Shown: positions 19,179 through 28,232, counted from the first letter of the stretch. The stretch: DNA of 64,000 nucleotides from Myroides guanonis (GCF_900114085.1 NZ_FORU01000003.1:124001-188000); one strand, 5' to 3'. Made by a program: numbers and translations. The notes: generated from the sequence alone by a model not told the origin.

Positions 19179-20048
19179 TTACTTTCCAACCTTAAAGAGA
19201 AACTCTTTTTCTTCTTTAGTCAAACTTTCATAACCCGACCTACTAATTTTATCTAGTATTTCGTCTATTTTCTTTTGTTCTACAGTCCTAGCAAAATCCT
19301 TAGAATCAACATTTTCACGTTTAGTAGTTTTGTTTTTACTAACATATACCTTTTTAAACGGTGAACGCTCTTTCTTCTTAAACAACCTCAATAAAGCCCC
19401 CTTGAAATTATCAATCCCTTTAGATAAATCAATTCCTTGATTTATTAATTTAATGTATAAAAACCCCATAAATGCTCCACCTAGATGCGACAAGTGTCCA
19501 CCAGTGTTATGAGTCGAAAGTTGTATAACATCTAATACAATAATAAAAGCAGCAATATGCCAAGTCTTAACAACTCCTATAAGTGCTAAGCGCACTTCCA
19601 TATTAGGCGCATACACCGCTAAAGCAATCAAAGGTGCCATAGTCGCTGCTGACGCACCAACCAACACACTTCCAACAGAAAAAAAGAGTCCTCCGATTAA
19701 ATAGAATAATCCACCTAATATTGCACCTAAAAAATACACAGTTGTGAACTGCTTTTGCGTAAAATAGGTAGTAAACATCCTACCGACAAAATGCAATACT
19801 AATAAATTAAAAATAAGATGTACTATTCCAGCATGTAGAAATGAATAAGTAACTAAAGTCCATGGAGCCAATATAAGATTAGCGAAATTTGAAGACAAAC
19901 TAAACCAAGGAAGTAGCAACGCATAAACACTTGGTAAAAGAGTCTGCAATATCAAGAAGATTAAAGAAACTCCTATATTCCAAAACAATATTTTTTGCAC
20001 AACTCCACCTATTCGGTATTGTAGCTTTAAATCATCCCATACTTTCAT
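19179..20048 (-). CDS. Rhomboid family intramembrane serine protease with C-terminal extension
   Basis: A 289-residue polytopic membrane protein. The rhomboid core has the HAGIVHLIFNLLVLHFVGR segment with the conserved His and Asn, the catalytic Ser in VGASAATMAPL, and the catalytic His in GHLSHLGGAFMGFLYIK. After the last membrane segment a charged cytoplasmic tail of about 80 residues (KKKERSPFKKVYVSKNK through YESLTKEEKEFLFKVG) resembles the small tail domain seen on many Bacteroidota rhomboids (DUF6576-like). It follows a second rhomboid by 7 bp in the mutL operon. Its substrates are unknown. Confidence 0.87.
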   Translation of the reverse strand: MKVWDDLKLQYRIGGVVQKILFWNIGVSLIFLILQTLLPSVYALLLPWFSLSSNFANLILAPWTLVTYSFLHAGIVHLIFNLLVLHFVGRMFTTYFTQKQFTTVYFLGAILGGLFYLIGGLFFSVGSVLVGASAATMAPLIALAVYAPNMEVRLALIGVVKTWHIAAFIIVLDVIQLSTHNTGGHLSHLGGAFMGFLYIKLINQGIDLSKGIDNFKGALLRLFKKKERSPFKKVYVSKNKTTKRENVDSKDFARTVEQKKIDEILDKISRSGYESLTKEEKEFLFKVGK

Positions 20049-20055
20049 AATACCC

Positions 20056-20802
20056 TTAATCCCATCTATTACTTTTAAATTGATTTTTTTTCCAGTACCA
20101 CATCATCAAATACCCCATTAAAGCACCACCAAGATGCGCGAAATGCGCTACACCTGTTGACCCTCCAAATATAGACCCTCCATTAATCCCTAAATATAAG
20201 TCAATACCTAATATCGCAGGAACAAAATATTTTGCTTTAACTGGAACAGGAATAAACATTAATGCTAACTCCGCATTTGGAAACATAAAAGCAAATGCAA
20301 CTAATAATCCATAAATAGCACCTGAAGCACCAACAGCAGGAGTATTATAAGCACTCACCATATTCATAAATGTACTATCACCTAGAATGTCTTTCCACTG
20401 CATTATATACTTTCCTTCTGCTAGAATACTCATTACTTCATGCTTATCGAAACCATTCTGAACAAGAGCGGAGACTCCTTCATGAACTAAATAATAATTC
20501 ACTCCAGTATGAAGAGCGGCAGCTCCTAGACCACACGAAAGATAGAAAAAGATAAACTTTTTACTACCCCAAAAATGCTCTAGTGCCGAACCAAAAGAAT
20601 ACAGAGCAAACATATTAAAAAACAAATGCATCAATCCACCATGCATAAACATATGAGAGAGTGGTTGCCAAAACTGAAAACTAGGGCTTTCGAAATAATA
20701 AAGCGCTAGAAAATCTAATGTAGCAGGAACAAAAACAGAACCTACATAAAATATAATATTAATAATCAATAGCTGCTTTACAGCTTCTGTAATTTTCATC
20801 AT
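20056..20802 (-). CDS. Rhomboid family intramembrane serine protease
   Basis: A 248-residue polytopic rhomboid protease. Visible signatures are HMFMHGGLMHLFFNMFALYS (conserved His and Asn), the catalytic Ser in VGASGAIYGLLVAF, and the catalytic His in HFAHLGGALMGYLMMWYW. A loop of about 50 residues between the second and third core segments contains a soluble helix (QNGFDKHEVMSILAEGKY). The ATG overlaps the mutL TGA (ATGA), and a second in-frame ATG follows immediately. It precedes the tailed rhomboid by 7 bp, so two rhomboids are co-expressed with mutL. This one lacks the C-terminal extension. Confidence 0.9.
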   Translation of the reverse strand: MMKITEAVKQLLIINIIFYVGSVFVPATLDFLALYYFESPSFQFWQPLSHMFMHGGLMHLFFNMFALYSFGSALEHFWGSKKFIFFYLSCGLGAAALHTGVNYYLVHEGVSALVQNGFDKHEVMSILAEGKYIMQWKDILGDSTFMNMVSAYNTPAVGASGAIYGLLVAFAFMFPNAELALMFIPVPVKAKYFVPAILGIDLYLGINGGSIFGGSTGVAHFAHLGGALMGYLMMWYWKKNQFKSNRWD

Positions 20803-22745
20803 AATGTAAATCTTTTTTCAATATCATCTACCTTCATCGTAATAAAAGTAGGTTTTAAAAATGGTGAAATACTCGGGTCTTTACACGCAAAAAGTGCGTT
20901 AACCATATTTTCTTGTTCTTCTTCACTTAAGACCGTTCCAGTTTTAACAGATAAGCTATGGGCTAAGGATTTAGCAATCCTATCATTCATACTAAAACTT
21001 GTTTCAGAAGGAGACCCCTGCAACTCTTGAATCAATTCATCCAATACAATTGACGCTTCGCTCTCTGCAACGTGAACCGGTAAACCAGAAATAACTAATT
21101 GTTCTTTATCGATAGAATCAAAAACAAATCCCGTTAACTTTAATGCAGATTCTGAATCTCTAAGTAATTGAATTTCGTAAGCTGAATAATACAAAGTCAA
21201 AGGAAACAATAGTTGTTGACTAGCTGCTTGTTTTATAGTAATATTCTCTAAAAACTTTTCATATAAGATACGTTGATGAGCCCTGCCTTGATCTATCACA
21301 ACCATTCCTGTTTTAATAGGACTCACAATATACTTTCTCTGCAATTGAAAAGACTTACTTGTACTAATATCATCCAAAGCGCCATCAAACAGTGAAATTT
21401 CTTTCACATCTTCTTCTATTTCAATTTTTGAGAAATCTAATTCATTAGCAGAAGACCTTAAATCTTCATACATATTATTTGTACTTTCAATCTGTTCCCT
21501 TCTACTACTTTCAAAAGGAGATTTCGACAAAAACGAATCTCCCTTGCTAGAATTCGAACTCGACCTACTACCAGAAACATAAGACGTTTGATTATGTTCA
21601 AAAGGATTATACGCTTGTTTCATAGAAACACTATCCTCTTTAAAAGGATTGTAATTCATATCCACCTCAATAGTAGGAGTTTCTGCTTTTTTATCTAGGA
21701 ACTCATAAGGAGTATCCATAGTAGAATCTCTTTGAAAATCTAAAACCGGTGCTACATTAAATTGCCCTAAACTATGCTTAATCGCCGCTCTAAGAATAGC
21801 ATACAAAGCTTGCTCATCATCAAACTTAACTTCCGTTTTTGTTGGATGTATATTGATATCAATTGCATCAGCAGGCAACGTTAAATACAGAAAATAGCTA
21901 GGATGAGTACCTTCTTTCAATAATCCTTCAAAAGCATTTAGAACAGCATGGTGAAGATAAGCACTTTTTATAAATCGATCGTTTACAAAGAAAAACTGTT
22001 CCCCCCTACTTTTCTTAGCAAATTCAGGTTTACCTACAAAGCCTTCTATTGAAACAATTTCAGTAGTTTCTTTTATAGGAACTAGTTTCTCATTCGTTTT
22101 AGGTCCAAATACATTTACGATTCTCTGACGTAAATTAGACTCTGGAAGATTAAACATCTCACTTCCATTATGTAAAAGAATAAAATGAACATTCGGATGA
22201 GCCAAAGCAACCCTTTCAAATTCATCAACTACATGTCGAAACTCAACAGTATCCGATTTTAAGAAATTTCTACGGGCTGGAATATTAAAGAAAAGATTTT
22301 TTATAGAAAACGAAGTACCTTTAATTAAAACAGCCTCTTCTTGGGAAACCAACTTACTGCCCTCAATTATTAAATGTGTACCTAAGTCCGCTCCTGCCTC
22401 ACAAGTTTTCAATTCAACATGTGCAATAGCCGCGATGGAAGCCAAAGCTTCTCCACGAAATCCTTTCGTACGCAGCGCAAACAAATCTTCAGCCATCGTA
22501 ATTTTCGAAGTCGCATGTCTTTCAAAAGCCATACGAGAGTCAATATCACTCATTCCCTTCCCATTATCGATAACCTGAATTAAAGTTTTACCAGCTTCTT
22601 TTACAATTAATTTAATTTCAGTCGCTCCTGCATCAACAGCATTCTCAATCAATTCTTTAACAACTGAAGCTGGTCTTTGAACAACTTCACCTGCTGCGAT
22701 TTGATTTGCAACGTGATCTGGAAGCAATCGGATTATATTTGACAT
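20799..22745 (-). CDS. mutL: DNA mismatch repair protein MutL
   Basis: A 648-residue GHKL ATPase that couples MutS mismatch recognition to downstream repair. N-terminal motifs are ENAVDAGATEI, DNGKGMSDID, TKGFRGEALASIAA and KGTSFSIKNLFFNIPARR. A low-complexity Ser-rich linker (about 370-430) joins the C-terminal dimerisation domain. The place where endonuclease-type MutL proteins carry DQHA-x2-E-x4-E reads DQGRAHQRILYE (starting at residue 485), so the conserved His and first Glu are replaced by Gly and Gln. It heads an operon with two rhomboid genes and an EEP-family gene. A minus-strand TAAATTTG box precedes it. Confidence 0.95.
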   Translation of the reverse strand: MSNIIRLLPDHVANQIAAGEVVQRPASVVKELIENAVDAGATEIKLIVKEAGKTLIQVIDNGKGMSDIDSRMAFERHATSKITMAEDLFALRTKGFRGEALASIAAIAHVELKTCEAGADLGTHLIIEGSKLVSQEEAVLIKGTSFSIKNLFFNIPARRNFLKSDTVEFRHVVDEFERVALAHPNVHFILLHNGSEMFNLPESNLRQRIVNVFGPKTNEKLVPIKETTEIVSIEGFVGKPEFAKKSRGEQFFFVNDRFIKSAYLHHAVLNAFEGLLKEGTHPSYFLYLTLPADAIDINIHPTKTEVKFDDEQALYAILRAAIKHSLGQFNVAPVLDFQRDSTMDTPYEFLDKKAETPTIEVDMNYNPFKEDSVSMKQAYNPFEHNQTSYVSGSRSSSNSSKGDSFLSKSPFESSRREQIESTNNMYEDLRSSANELDFSKIEIEEDVKEISLFDGALDDISTSKSFQLQRKYIVSPIKTGMVVIDQGRAHQRILYEKFLENITIKQAASQQLLFPLTLYYSAYEIQLLRDSESALKLTGFVFDSIDKEQLVISGLPVHVAESEASIVLDELIQELQGSPSETSFSMNDRIAKSLAHSLSVKTGTVLSEEEQENMVNALFACKDPSISPFLKPTFITMKVDDIEKRFTL

Positions 22746-22783
22746 CTATTTAGATTCTTTCTCGTTTTAACGTATATACCAAA

Positions 22784-22791
22784 CAAATTTA
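22784..22791 (-). promoter_or_regulatory. -7 promoter box for mutL
   Basis: The minus strand reads TAAATTTG, matching TAnnTTTG, 38 nt upstream of the mutL ATG. Confidence 0.45.
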
Positions 22792-22843
22792 AAGAATAAT
22801 TATCTGCTATAGGTGTTGCCATTTTGTAAATTATTCTAAAAAT

Positions 22844-22874
22844 AAAAAAACCTGTAAAGATTACAGGTTTTTTT
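22844..22874 (-). terminator. Rho-independent terminator after ribH
   Basis: Stem ACCTGTAA/TTACAGGT with A- and T-tracts on either side lies just downstream of the ribH stop and upstream of the mutL promoter. Confidence 0.85.
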
Positions 22875-22894
22875 ATTCTTTATTGTGATATACT

Positions 22895-23386
22895 CTAAAA
22901 TTTAGTATTCAATTCAATCATTTTCAAAGCTGCTATTGCAGCCTCTGTTCCTTTATTTCCATGGACTCCTCCACTTCTATCTAAAGATTGTTGTTCATTA
23001 TTATCCGTAAGTACACAAAAGATTACAGGAATTTCAGATATTAAATTTAAATCTTTAATCCCCTGAGTAACACCCTGACATACAAAGTCAAAATGCATTG
23101 TTTCTCCTTTAATAACACAACCTATAACAATTACAGCATCTAAGTTTTCATCAACTTCAATCATTCTCTTCGCCCCAAAAATCAATTCAAAGCTCCCAGG
23201 AACGTCCCAACGAACAATATTCTCTTCACTCATGCCACAGTCAAGCAAAGCTTCTTTAGCACCAGAAAACAATCCGTTCGTTACTTTATCATTCCATTCA
23301 GAAACAACTATACCTACTTTGAAGTCTTTTGCATCAGGCAAAGTAGATTTATCGTATTCTGATAAATTTTTATTCGCTGTTGCCAT
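22895..23386 (-). CDS. ribH: 6,7-dimethyl-8-ribityllumazine synthase
   Basis: A 163-residue lumazine synthase catalysing the penultimate step of riboflavin synthesis by condensing 5-amino-6-ribitylaminouracil with dihydroxybutanone phosphate. Signatures are VSEWNDKVTNGLFSGA, VPGSFELIFGAKRM, VIGCVIKGETMHFDFVC and PVIFCVLTDNNEQQ, with GNKGTEAAIAALKM at the C-terminus. Length is as expected for the icosahedral form. It starts 2 bp after the TPR gene, an arrangement conserved in flavobacteria, and is followed by a terminator. Confidence 0.97.
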   Translation of the reverse strand: MATANKNLSEYDKSTLPDAKDFKVGIVVSEWNDKVTNGLFSGAKEALLDCGMSEENIVRWDVPGSFELIFGAKRMIEVDENLDAVIVIGCVIKGETMHFDFVCQGVTQGIKDLNLISEIPVIFCVLTDNNEQQSLDRSGGVHGNKGTEAAIAALKMIELNTKF

Positions 23387-23388
23387 AT

Positions 23389-24171
23389 TTATTGAGCCAA
23401 ACCAATCAATGCATCAACCGAGCTTGCCTCAGCTGCACTTTGATAATTGTTCTTAATTTCATTAAACATTTTCAACGCTTCATCTTTCTTACCTAACTCC
23501 AAAGCAATTAAACCTGCTTTCTTCAAGAATCTTGGAGAAGTGAATTCGTTTTTAGTATTTGAAGCTGCTTTTTTATAATATTCAAATGCATCATTAGATT
23601 GTCCAAGCTCAGAAAAAGCATCTCCAATTCCACCTAATGAAAGAGATGATAAAATCATATCTTCAGATTTGAATTTCTCTAAGTGTGAGATAGCATTTTT
23701 AAAATCTCCCATATTTAAATAAGACATTCCAGCATAATATTCTGCCAAGTTAGCAGTTTTTGTACCTGAATAACTTTCTATAACACCTAGCATTCCTAAT
23801 TTACCTTCACCACCATTTAATGCTAAATTGTATAGAGAGTCGCTATTGATAGGGTTATTTGTAGCTTCGTTAAAGTAGCTTTGAGCTTGAAATATTTCAT
23901 TCGCTGCATCTTCTTCTTTCGGTTCCATCACCAACTTCCCATATCCTAAATACCCAACAGTAATCAATGCAATTGCACCAACCACTCCATAGATGTATTT
24001 TTGGTTCTTTTCAGCCCATCCTTCTACGCGAGTTGCTCCTTTATCCAAAGAATCAAATACCTCCGCAGTTGTACTATCAGCTGCATTTACATTGCTATAT
24101 TGATCAAACTCATCTTCTGAGCCATCTTTAGGTTTTGGTGCTTTATAACCTCTCTTATTATAAGTTGCCAT
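23389..24171 (-). CDS. Membrane-anchored tetratricopeptide repeat protein (YfgM-like)
   Basis: A 260-residue protein. An acidic, soluble N-terminus (1-60) is followed by one membrane segment (YIYGVVGAIALITVGYLGYG, about 65-84) and then TPR-like helices such as AEYYAGMSYLNMGDFKNAIS, SLGGIGDAFSELGQSNDAFE and KKAGLIALELGKKDEALKM. The layout of cytoplasmic tail, single transmembrane helix and periplasmic TPR domain resembles YfgM, a partner of PpiD and the Sec translocon, but orthology is unproven. It precedes ribH by 2 bp and has a minus-strand TATTTTTG box at 24195-24202. Confidence 0.75.
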   Translation of the reverse strand: MATYNKRGYKAPKPKDGSEDEFDQYSNVNAADSTTAEVFDSLDKGATRVEGWAEKNQKYIYGVVGAIALITVGYLGYGKLVMEPKEEDAANEIFQAQSYFNEATNNPINSDSLYNLALNGGEGKLGMLGVIESYSGTKTANLAEYYAGMSYLNMGDFKNAISHLEKFKSEDMILSSLSLGGIGDAFSELGQSNDAFEYYKKAASNTKNEFTSPRFLKKAGLIALELGKKDEALKMFNEIKNNYQSAAEASSVDALIGLAQ

Positions 24172-24194
24172 TTTATTGAAAGTTTAATGAGTGG

Positions 24195-24202
24195 CAAAAA
24201 TA
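24195..24202 (-). promoter_or_regulatory. -7 promoter box for the TPR-ribH operon
   Basis: The minus strand reads TATTTTTG, matching TAnnTTTG, 23 nt before the TPR gene ATG. Confidence 0.5.
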
Positions 24203-24305
24203 GGATTTTTATTGTAATTTAAAAGTGCTTCCTATCAATATTTTTAATAATTTGCAGCCAATTAAAAAATTCCACTTAGAAATCTCTAAAAAGAAAGCAT
24301 TTTCT

Positions 24306-25400
24306 GTGTATCTAAAAAACCTAAGCCTCATTCATTTTAAAAATATTAACGATTATTCATTTCATTTTCAAAAGAAAATAAATTGTTTTGTCGGAAAAAA
24401 CGGCATTGGAAAAACCAATATACTCGATGCTATTTACTATTTATCTTACGGAAAAAGCTACTTCAATCCGATTGCCAGCCAAAATATTCAGCACGGGACT
24501 GACTTTTTCGTAATCGATGGTACCTTCATTAAAGATGACAAAGAAGAACACATAGTATGTAGTCTTAAAAAAGGACAGAAAAAAGTACTAAAGAGAAATG
24601 GGAAAAATTATGATAGAATATCAGACCATTTTGGGCTCATCCCTCTTGTTATAATTTCACCATCTGACGCAGACTTAATAACAGAAGGCAGTGAAACACG
24701 CCGTAAATTTATTGACAGCGTGGTATCTCAATTAGACTCAAACTATTTACAGCATTTAATTCAATATCAAAAGCTGATTTCACAACGAAATGCACTCTTA
24801 AAGTATTTTGCCCTGAATCACACCTTCGACTCTACCACCTTAGAAGTATATAACGAACAACTTACGCAACTTGCAGAACCCATCTTTAAAAAAAGAAAAG
24901 AGTTCATTAATGATTTTTTACCTATTTTCAATTACTACCATCAACTTATCACAAATCAAAGAGACCAAGTACAATTAAACTACGAAAGCCAGTTGTTTGA
25001 AAAAGGCATGGATATACTATTTGAAGAAAACCTAAGTAAAGACAGAGTATTGCAATATACAAGTGTAGGTATTCACAAAGACGACTTATCCTTTGAGCTA
25101 GAAAATCACCCCATTAAAAAATTCGGTTCTCAAGGACAACAAAAATCTTTTCTAATAGCATTAAAACTAGCCCAATTTGAATTTTTAAAAAAACAAAGCG
25201 GAGTTGCTCCTATCCTTTTATTCGACGATATTTTTGACAAATTAGACGAAGACCGCGTTAGAAAAATAATTGAACTTGTTCATCAAGACACCTTTGGACA
25301 ACTTTTCATTTCCGACACTCATGCAGAGAGAACAGAAAACCTTTTAAAAAGCATACAGCAGGATTACGAGATTTTTAAGATTGATAAAGAAAGAGAATAA
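24306..25400 (+). CDS. recF: DNA replication and repair protein RecF
   Basis: A 364-residue SMC-like ATPase that loads RecA at single-stranded gaps with RecO and RecR. The Walker A is [14 protein letters not shown], the signature region is [19 protein letters not shown] and the Walker B is [17 protein letters not shown] chose the GTG at 24306 ([14 protein letters not shown]), which matches the usual RecF start MYLKxLSL, over an in-frame GTG at 24225 that would add 27 residues atypical of RecF. A promoter-like TAATTTGCAG at 24248-24257 would then lie upstream of the start. It is divergent from the TPR gene. Confidence 0.9.
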   Translation: MYLKNLSLIHFKNINDYSFHFQKKINCFVGKNGIGKTNILDAIYYLSYGKSYFNPIASQNIQHGTDFFVIDGTFIKDDKEEHIVCSLKKGQKKVLKRNGKNYDRISDHFGLIPLVIISPSDADLITEGSETRRKFIDSVVSQLDSNYLQHLIQYQKLISQRNALLKYFALNHTFDSTTLEVYNEQLTQLAEPIFKKRKEFINDFLPIFNYYHQLITNQRDQVQLNYESQLFEKGMDILFEENLSKDRVLQYTSVGIHKDDLSFELENHPIKKFGSQGQQKSFLIALKLAQFEFLKKQSGVAPILLFDDIFDKLDEDRVRKIIELVHQDTFGQLFISDTHAERTENLLKSIQQDYEIFKIDKERE

Positions 25401-25420
25401 AACGAACCAAATAGATTACC

Positions 25421-25428
25421 TAATTTTG
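25421..25428 (+). promoter_or_regulatory. -7 promoter box for murB
   Basis: TAATTTTG matches TAnnTTTG, 25 nt before the murB ATG. A rare AAGGAG Shine-Dalgarno sequence follows at 25442-25447. Confidence 0.55.
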
Positions 25429-25453
25429 TGTTTTTAAAACAAAGGAGTAAAAA

Positions 25454-26467
25454 ATGAAAATCCAACCCAATCATTCTTTAAAAGAATTAAATACTTTTGG
25501 AATCGATGTTCGAGCAAAGAACTATGTAGAAGCCAAATCTCTAACCGATCTTATCCAACTATGTAAAGCAAACACAGCCGACCAACTTTTTTTTCTAGGA
25601 GGAGGAAGCAACATGCTCTTAACAAAAGACATAGAAAACACGGTTGTTAAAATAGATTTAAAAGGTATTGAGATAACAAAAGAAGACGAAGACCATGTAT
25701 GGATTGAGGTACAAGCAGGAGAAAACTGGCATGAATTTGTTTTATGGTCTGTCCAAAATAACTATGGAGGACTTGAAAATCTTTCACTAATTCCAGGAAA
25801 CGTTGGAACAACTCCTATCCAAAACATTGGTGCTTACGGTGTGGAACTAAAAGACGTCATGACCTCTTGTAATACGCTTGAGATTAAATCTCAAAAAGAA
25901 CAAATTTTTACAAATGAAGAATGTAAGTTCGGCTACAGAGAAAGTGTATTTAAAAATGAATTCAAAAATCAATACATAATAACTGCCGTAACCTTCAAAC
26001 TAAGCAAAAGAAACCATCAACTAAAAACATCTTACGGGGCAATTCAAGAAGAACTAGATCAAGAAGGTATTAAACAACCTACTATCCAAGATATCAGTAA
26101 AGCTGTAATCAAAATAAGGAATACTAAACTACCTAATCCAAAAGAAATCGGTAATAGCGGAAGCTTTTTTAAGAACCCAATTGTATCTAAAACGCAATTC
26201 CAAACTATTCAAACTTCTTATCCCAATATACCTTTCTACCAGGTCGATGAAAATCACTTTAAAGTACCTGCAGGCTGGCTGATTGAAAAAGCTGGATTCA
26301 AAGGCGTGAGATATGGAGACGCAGGAGTTCATGAAAAACAAGCTCTTGTATTGGTAAACTACGGAAAAGCGACTGGAATTGAAATAGTTAGATTAGCAGA
26401 AACTATTCAAAAGAATATTTTTGAATTGTTTCAAATCAATATAGAAGCAGAAGTAAATATCTTTTAA
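25454..26467 (+). CDS. murB: UDP-N-acetylenolpyruvoylglucosamine reductase
   Basis: A 337-residue FAD-dependent enzyme that reduces UDP-GlcNAc-enolpyruvate to UDP-MurNAc in peptidoglycan synthesis. Motifs are HNSLKELNTFGID-like N-terminus, FFLGGGSNMLL, ENLSLIPGNVGTTPIQNIGAYGVE, CKFGYRESVFK, and PNPKEIGNSGSFFKNPIV with the catalytic Ser. The C-terminal GWLIEKAGFKGVRYGDAGVHEKQALVLVN-type block is complete (shown here only in outline), with the conserved Glu of the type I family. It has its own promoter box and an unusually good Shine-Dalgarno sequence (AAGGAG, 6 nt before the ATG) for this phylum. Confidence 0.96.
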   Translation: MKIQPNHSLKELNTFGIDVRAKNYVEAKSLTDLIQLCKANTADQLFFLGGGSNMLLTKDIENTVVKIDLKGIEITKEDEDHVWIEVQAGENWHEFVLWSVQNNYGGLENLSLIPGNVGTTPIQNIGAYGVELKDVMTSCNTLEIKSQKEQIFTNEECKFGYRESVFKNEFKNQYIITAVTFKLSKRNHQLKTSYGAIQEELDQEGIKQPTIQDISKAVIKIRNTKLPNPKEIGNSGSFFKNPIVSKTQFQTIQTSYPNIPFYQVDENHFKVPAGWLIEKAGFKGVRYGDAGVHEKQALVLVNYGKATGIEIVRLAETIQKNIFELFQINIEAEVNIF

Positions 26468-26497
26468 TTTTTAATCAAATTTAGGAGTCTAAAACAG

Positions 26498-26505
26498 TAT
26501 ATTTG
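26498..26505 (+). promoter_or_regulatory. -7 promoter box for the GT2-like gene and sigma factor
   Basis: TATATTTG followed by CAG matches TAnnTTTG and lies 19 nt upstream of the ATG at 26525. Confidence 0.55.
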
Positions 26506-26524
26506 CAGCCTTTATTCACCATCT

Positions 26525-27634
26525 ATGATTGCGATTATTCCGATATTATTCTATCTATTTGTTTCCATAGTATTACTACAAATACTATATCATGTTTTTG
26601 TATTTGGATCACTTTCTTTCAACAAAAAGGAAGATCCAAAAGCAAAAAGATTACCTGTTTCTTTGATAGTTTATATCGAAAACAACGAAGAAGAATTAAA
26701 GCACTTTTTAGCTGCTATACGCAATCAATCCTACCCAACATTTGAGATTATTCTAGTAAATAATGCTTCGTACGACGAAAGCTTGGAACTTATTAAACAA
26801 TTTGCTCAAACACAAGAAAACGTCAAAATAGTCAATGTCGAAAACAATGAATCGTTTTGGGGCAATAAGCGCTATGCACTAACTCTAGGAATAAAAGTCG
26901 CAAAGTACGACTATCTATTATTTTGCGAACCTACTGCCGTTCCAGATTCAGCAATGTGGATTACAAACATGACCTCTCACTTCACTTTAAGCAAAACTAT
27001 AGTATTAGGTCATCAACGAATTGAAGTAGTTAAAAAATCAATATGGAATAAATTAACCCGATTTCACAACGCATCTTGGGCTGCTTATAATTTTTCATGG
27101 GGAAGTATTGGAAAACCATTATTTGGAAACAACAAGAATCTAGCCTATAAAAAAGATGAATTCTATAAGATTAATGGATTTATAAATCAAATGAATCAAA
27201 ATAGAGGAGAAGACTTCTATTTTACTAATACAATTGCCACATCTAAAAACACAACAACTTCAACATCAAAAACCAGCTTTACCGCAAGTTACATAAAACC
27301 AAGTTTCGAAAATTGGACAATGGGACTGAAATCTCAAACCATTTTATTTTCAAAACTAGGATTCACTAGTAAAATAAAAGTATACATCTACAGCTTTACC
27401 AAAATACCCTATTTTATTTTGACAGCCTTACTCTTATCTCTTTTATACAACTGGGAAATTGTCCTAGGTTTATTTATACTTAGAAGTACTATAGTAGCAT
27501 TGTACTCTCATAAATTTCTAAAACACTTTCAAGAAAAAGACTTAAGTCTATGGTTTCCAGTATTAGAGTTTATTCATACATTTACAACAGGCTTTATATT
27601 TATTAAGAACCTCCTATCACAAAAGAAGAATTGA
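26525..27634 (+). CDS. Family 2 glycosyltransferase-like membrane protein with altered catalytic motifs
   Basis: A 369-residue protein with an N-terminal hydrophobic helix (residues 2-28), a GT-A (GT2) domain and two C-terminal membrane segments (about 292-318 and 345-362). The GT2 fold is shown by LPVSLIVYIENNEEELKHF, FEIILVNNASYDESLELI and FWGNKRYALTLGIKVAK. However, the metal-binding D-x-D position, expected after LLF, reads CEPTAV (134-139), the first Asp motif is NNAS (79-82), and no Q-x2-R-W-like element is evident near 265-275. An acidic RGEDFYF (228-234) persists. It may be inactive or have a shifted mechanism. It overlaps the sigma factor gene by 4 bp. Confidence 0.75.
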   Translation: MIAIIPILFYLFVSIVLLQILYHVFVFGSLSFNKKEDPKAKRLPVSLIVYIENNEEELKHFLAAIRNQSYPTFEIILVNNASYDESLELIKQFAQTQENVKIVNVENNESFWGNKRYALTLGIKVAKYDYLLFCEPTAVPDSAMWITNMTSHFTLSKTIVLGHQRIEVVKKSIWNKLTRFHNASWAAYNFSWGSIGKPLFGNNKNLAYKKDEFYKINGFINQMNQNRGEDFYFTNTIATSKNTTTSTSKTSFTASYIKPSFENWTMGLKSQTILFSKLGFTSKIKVYIYSFTKIPYFILTALLLSLLYNWEIVLGLFILRSTIVALYSHKFLKHFQEKDLSLWFPVLEFIHTFTTGFIFIKNLLSQKKN

Positions 27635-28206
27635 AAAAAGTCGTAGACGAACACATAAACGCCGCTAAGCAAGGAGACCAAGTAGCCTTTACTTTTCTTC
27701 TTAACCACTATTGGAGCGAGGTATACCACTTCATCTTAAAAAGCGCACAGAACGAAGCAGATACGGAAGATATTACGATAGAGACATTCTCCAAAGCATT
27801 TAGTCGCATTACCACCTATAATCCAGAATATGCATTCAACACTTGGCTACTAACCATTGCAAAGAATGTCCATATAGACTTAATACGCAATAGAAGAAAC
27901 AATCCAGTTTTCCCTATAAACGAAGAAGACTCTAGCTTATACCAAAACATAATTGATGAAAGCCCTTCTATTGAAGATGAAATTATTCAAAGACAAAAAC
28001 TTAGAATTTTCGAAGCTTACGTCGAACTACTCAAACCACATTACCAAGAAGTAATCAAAATGAGGTATTTTCAAGACATGAGCTACAACGAAATATCAGA
28101 ACAACTCCAAGAACCTCTAAACACGGTCAAAGTAAAAATAATGAGAGCTAAAAAACTATTAGCCGAGATTATTGTAAAGCAAATAGACAAGAGATTTGAA
28201 ATTTAA
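27631..28206 (+). CDS. RNA polymerase sigma factor, ECF-type sigma-70 family
   Basis: A 191-residue ECF-like sigma factor. Region 2 is recognisable as DQVAFTFLLNHYWSEVYHFI, DTEDITIETFSKAFSRI and FNTWLLTIAKNVHIDLIRNR. Region 4 is PHYQEVIKMRYFQDMSYNEIS followed by NTVKVKIMRAKKLL. The likely start is a TTG at 27631 that overlaps the TGA of the GT2-like gene (TTGA), so translation is coupled. No anti-sigma gene is next to it: the next gene is convergent beyond a terminator. In flavobacteria this orphan sigma factor is commonly paired with a GT2 gene, but its regulon is not known to me. Confidence 0.87.
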   Translation: MKKVVDEHINAAKQGDQVAFTFLLNHYWSEVYHFILKSAQNEADTEDITIETFSKAFSRITTYNPEYAFNTWLLTIAKNVHIDLIRNRRNNPVFPINEEDSSLYQNIIDESPSIEDEIIQRQKLRIFEAYVELLKPHYQEVIKMRYFQDMSYNEISEQLQEPLNTVKVKIMRAKKLLAEIIVKQIDKRFEI

Positions 28207-28232
28207 CACCATCTCTTCCTAAAGTCAAAGCA

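Noticed and set aside
24225..24305. In-frame extension of recF from GTG at 24225
   Set aside because: The 27 added residues are unlike RecF N-termini, and the [11 protein letters not shown] start fits the family.
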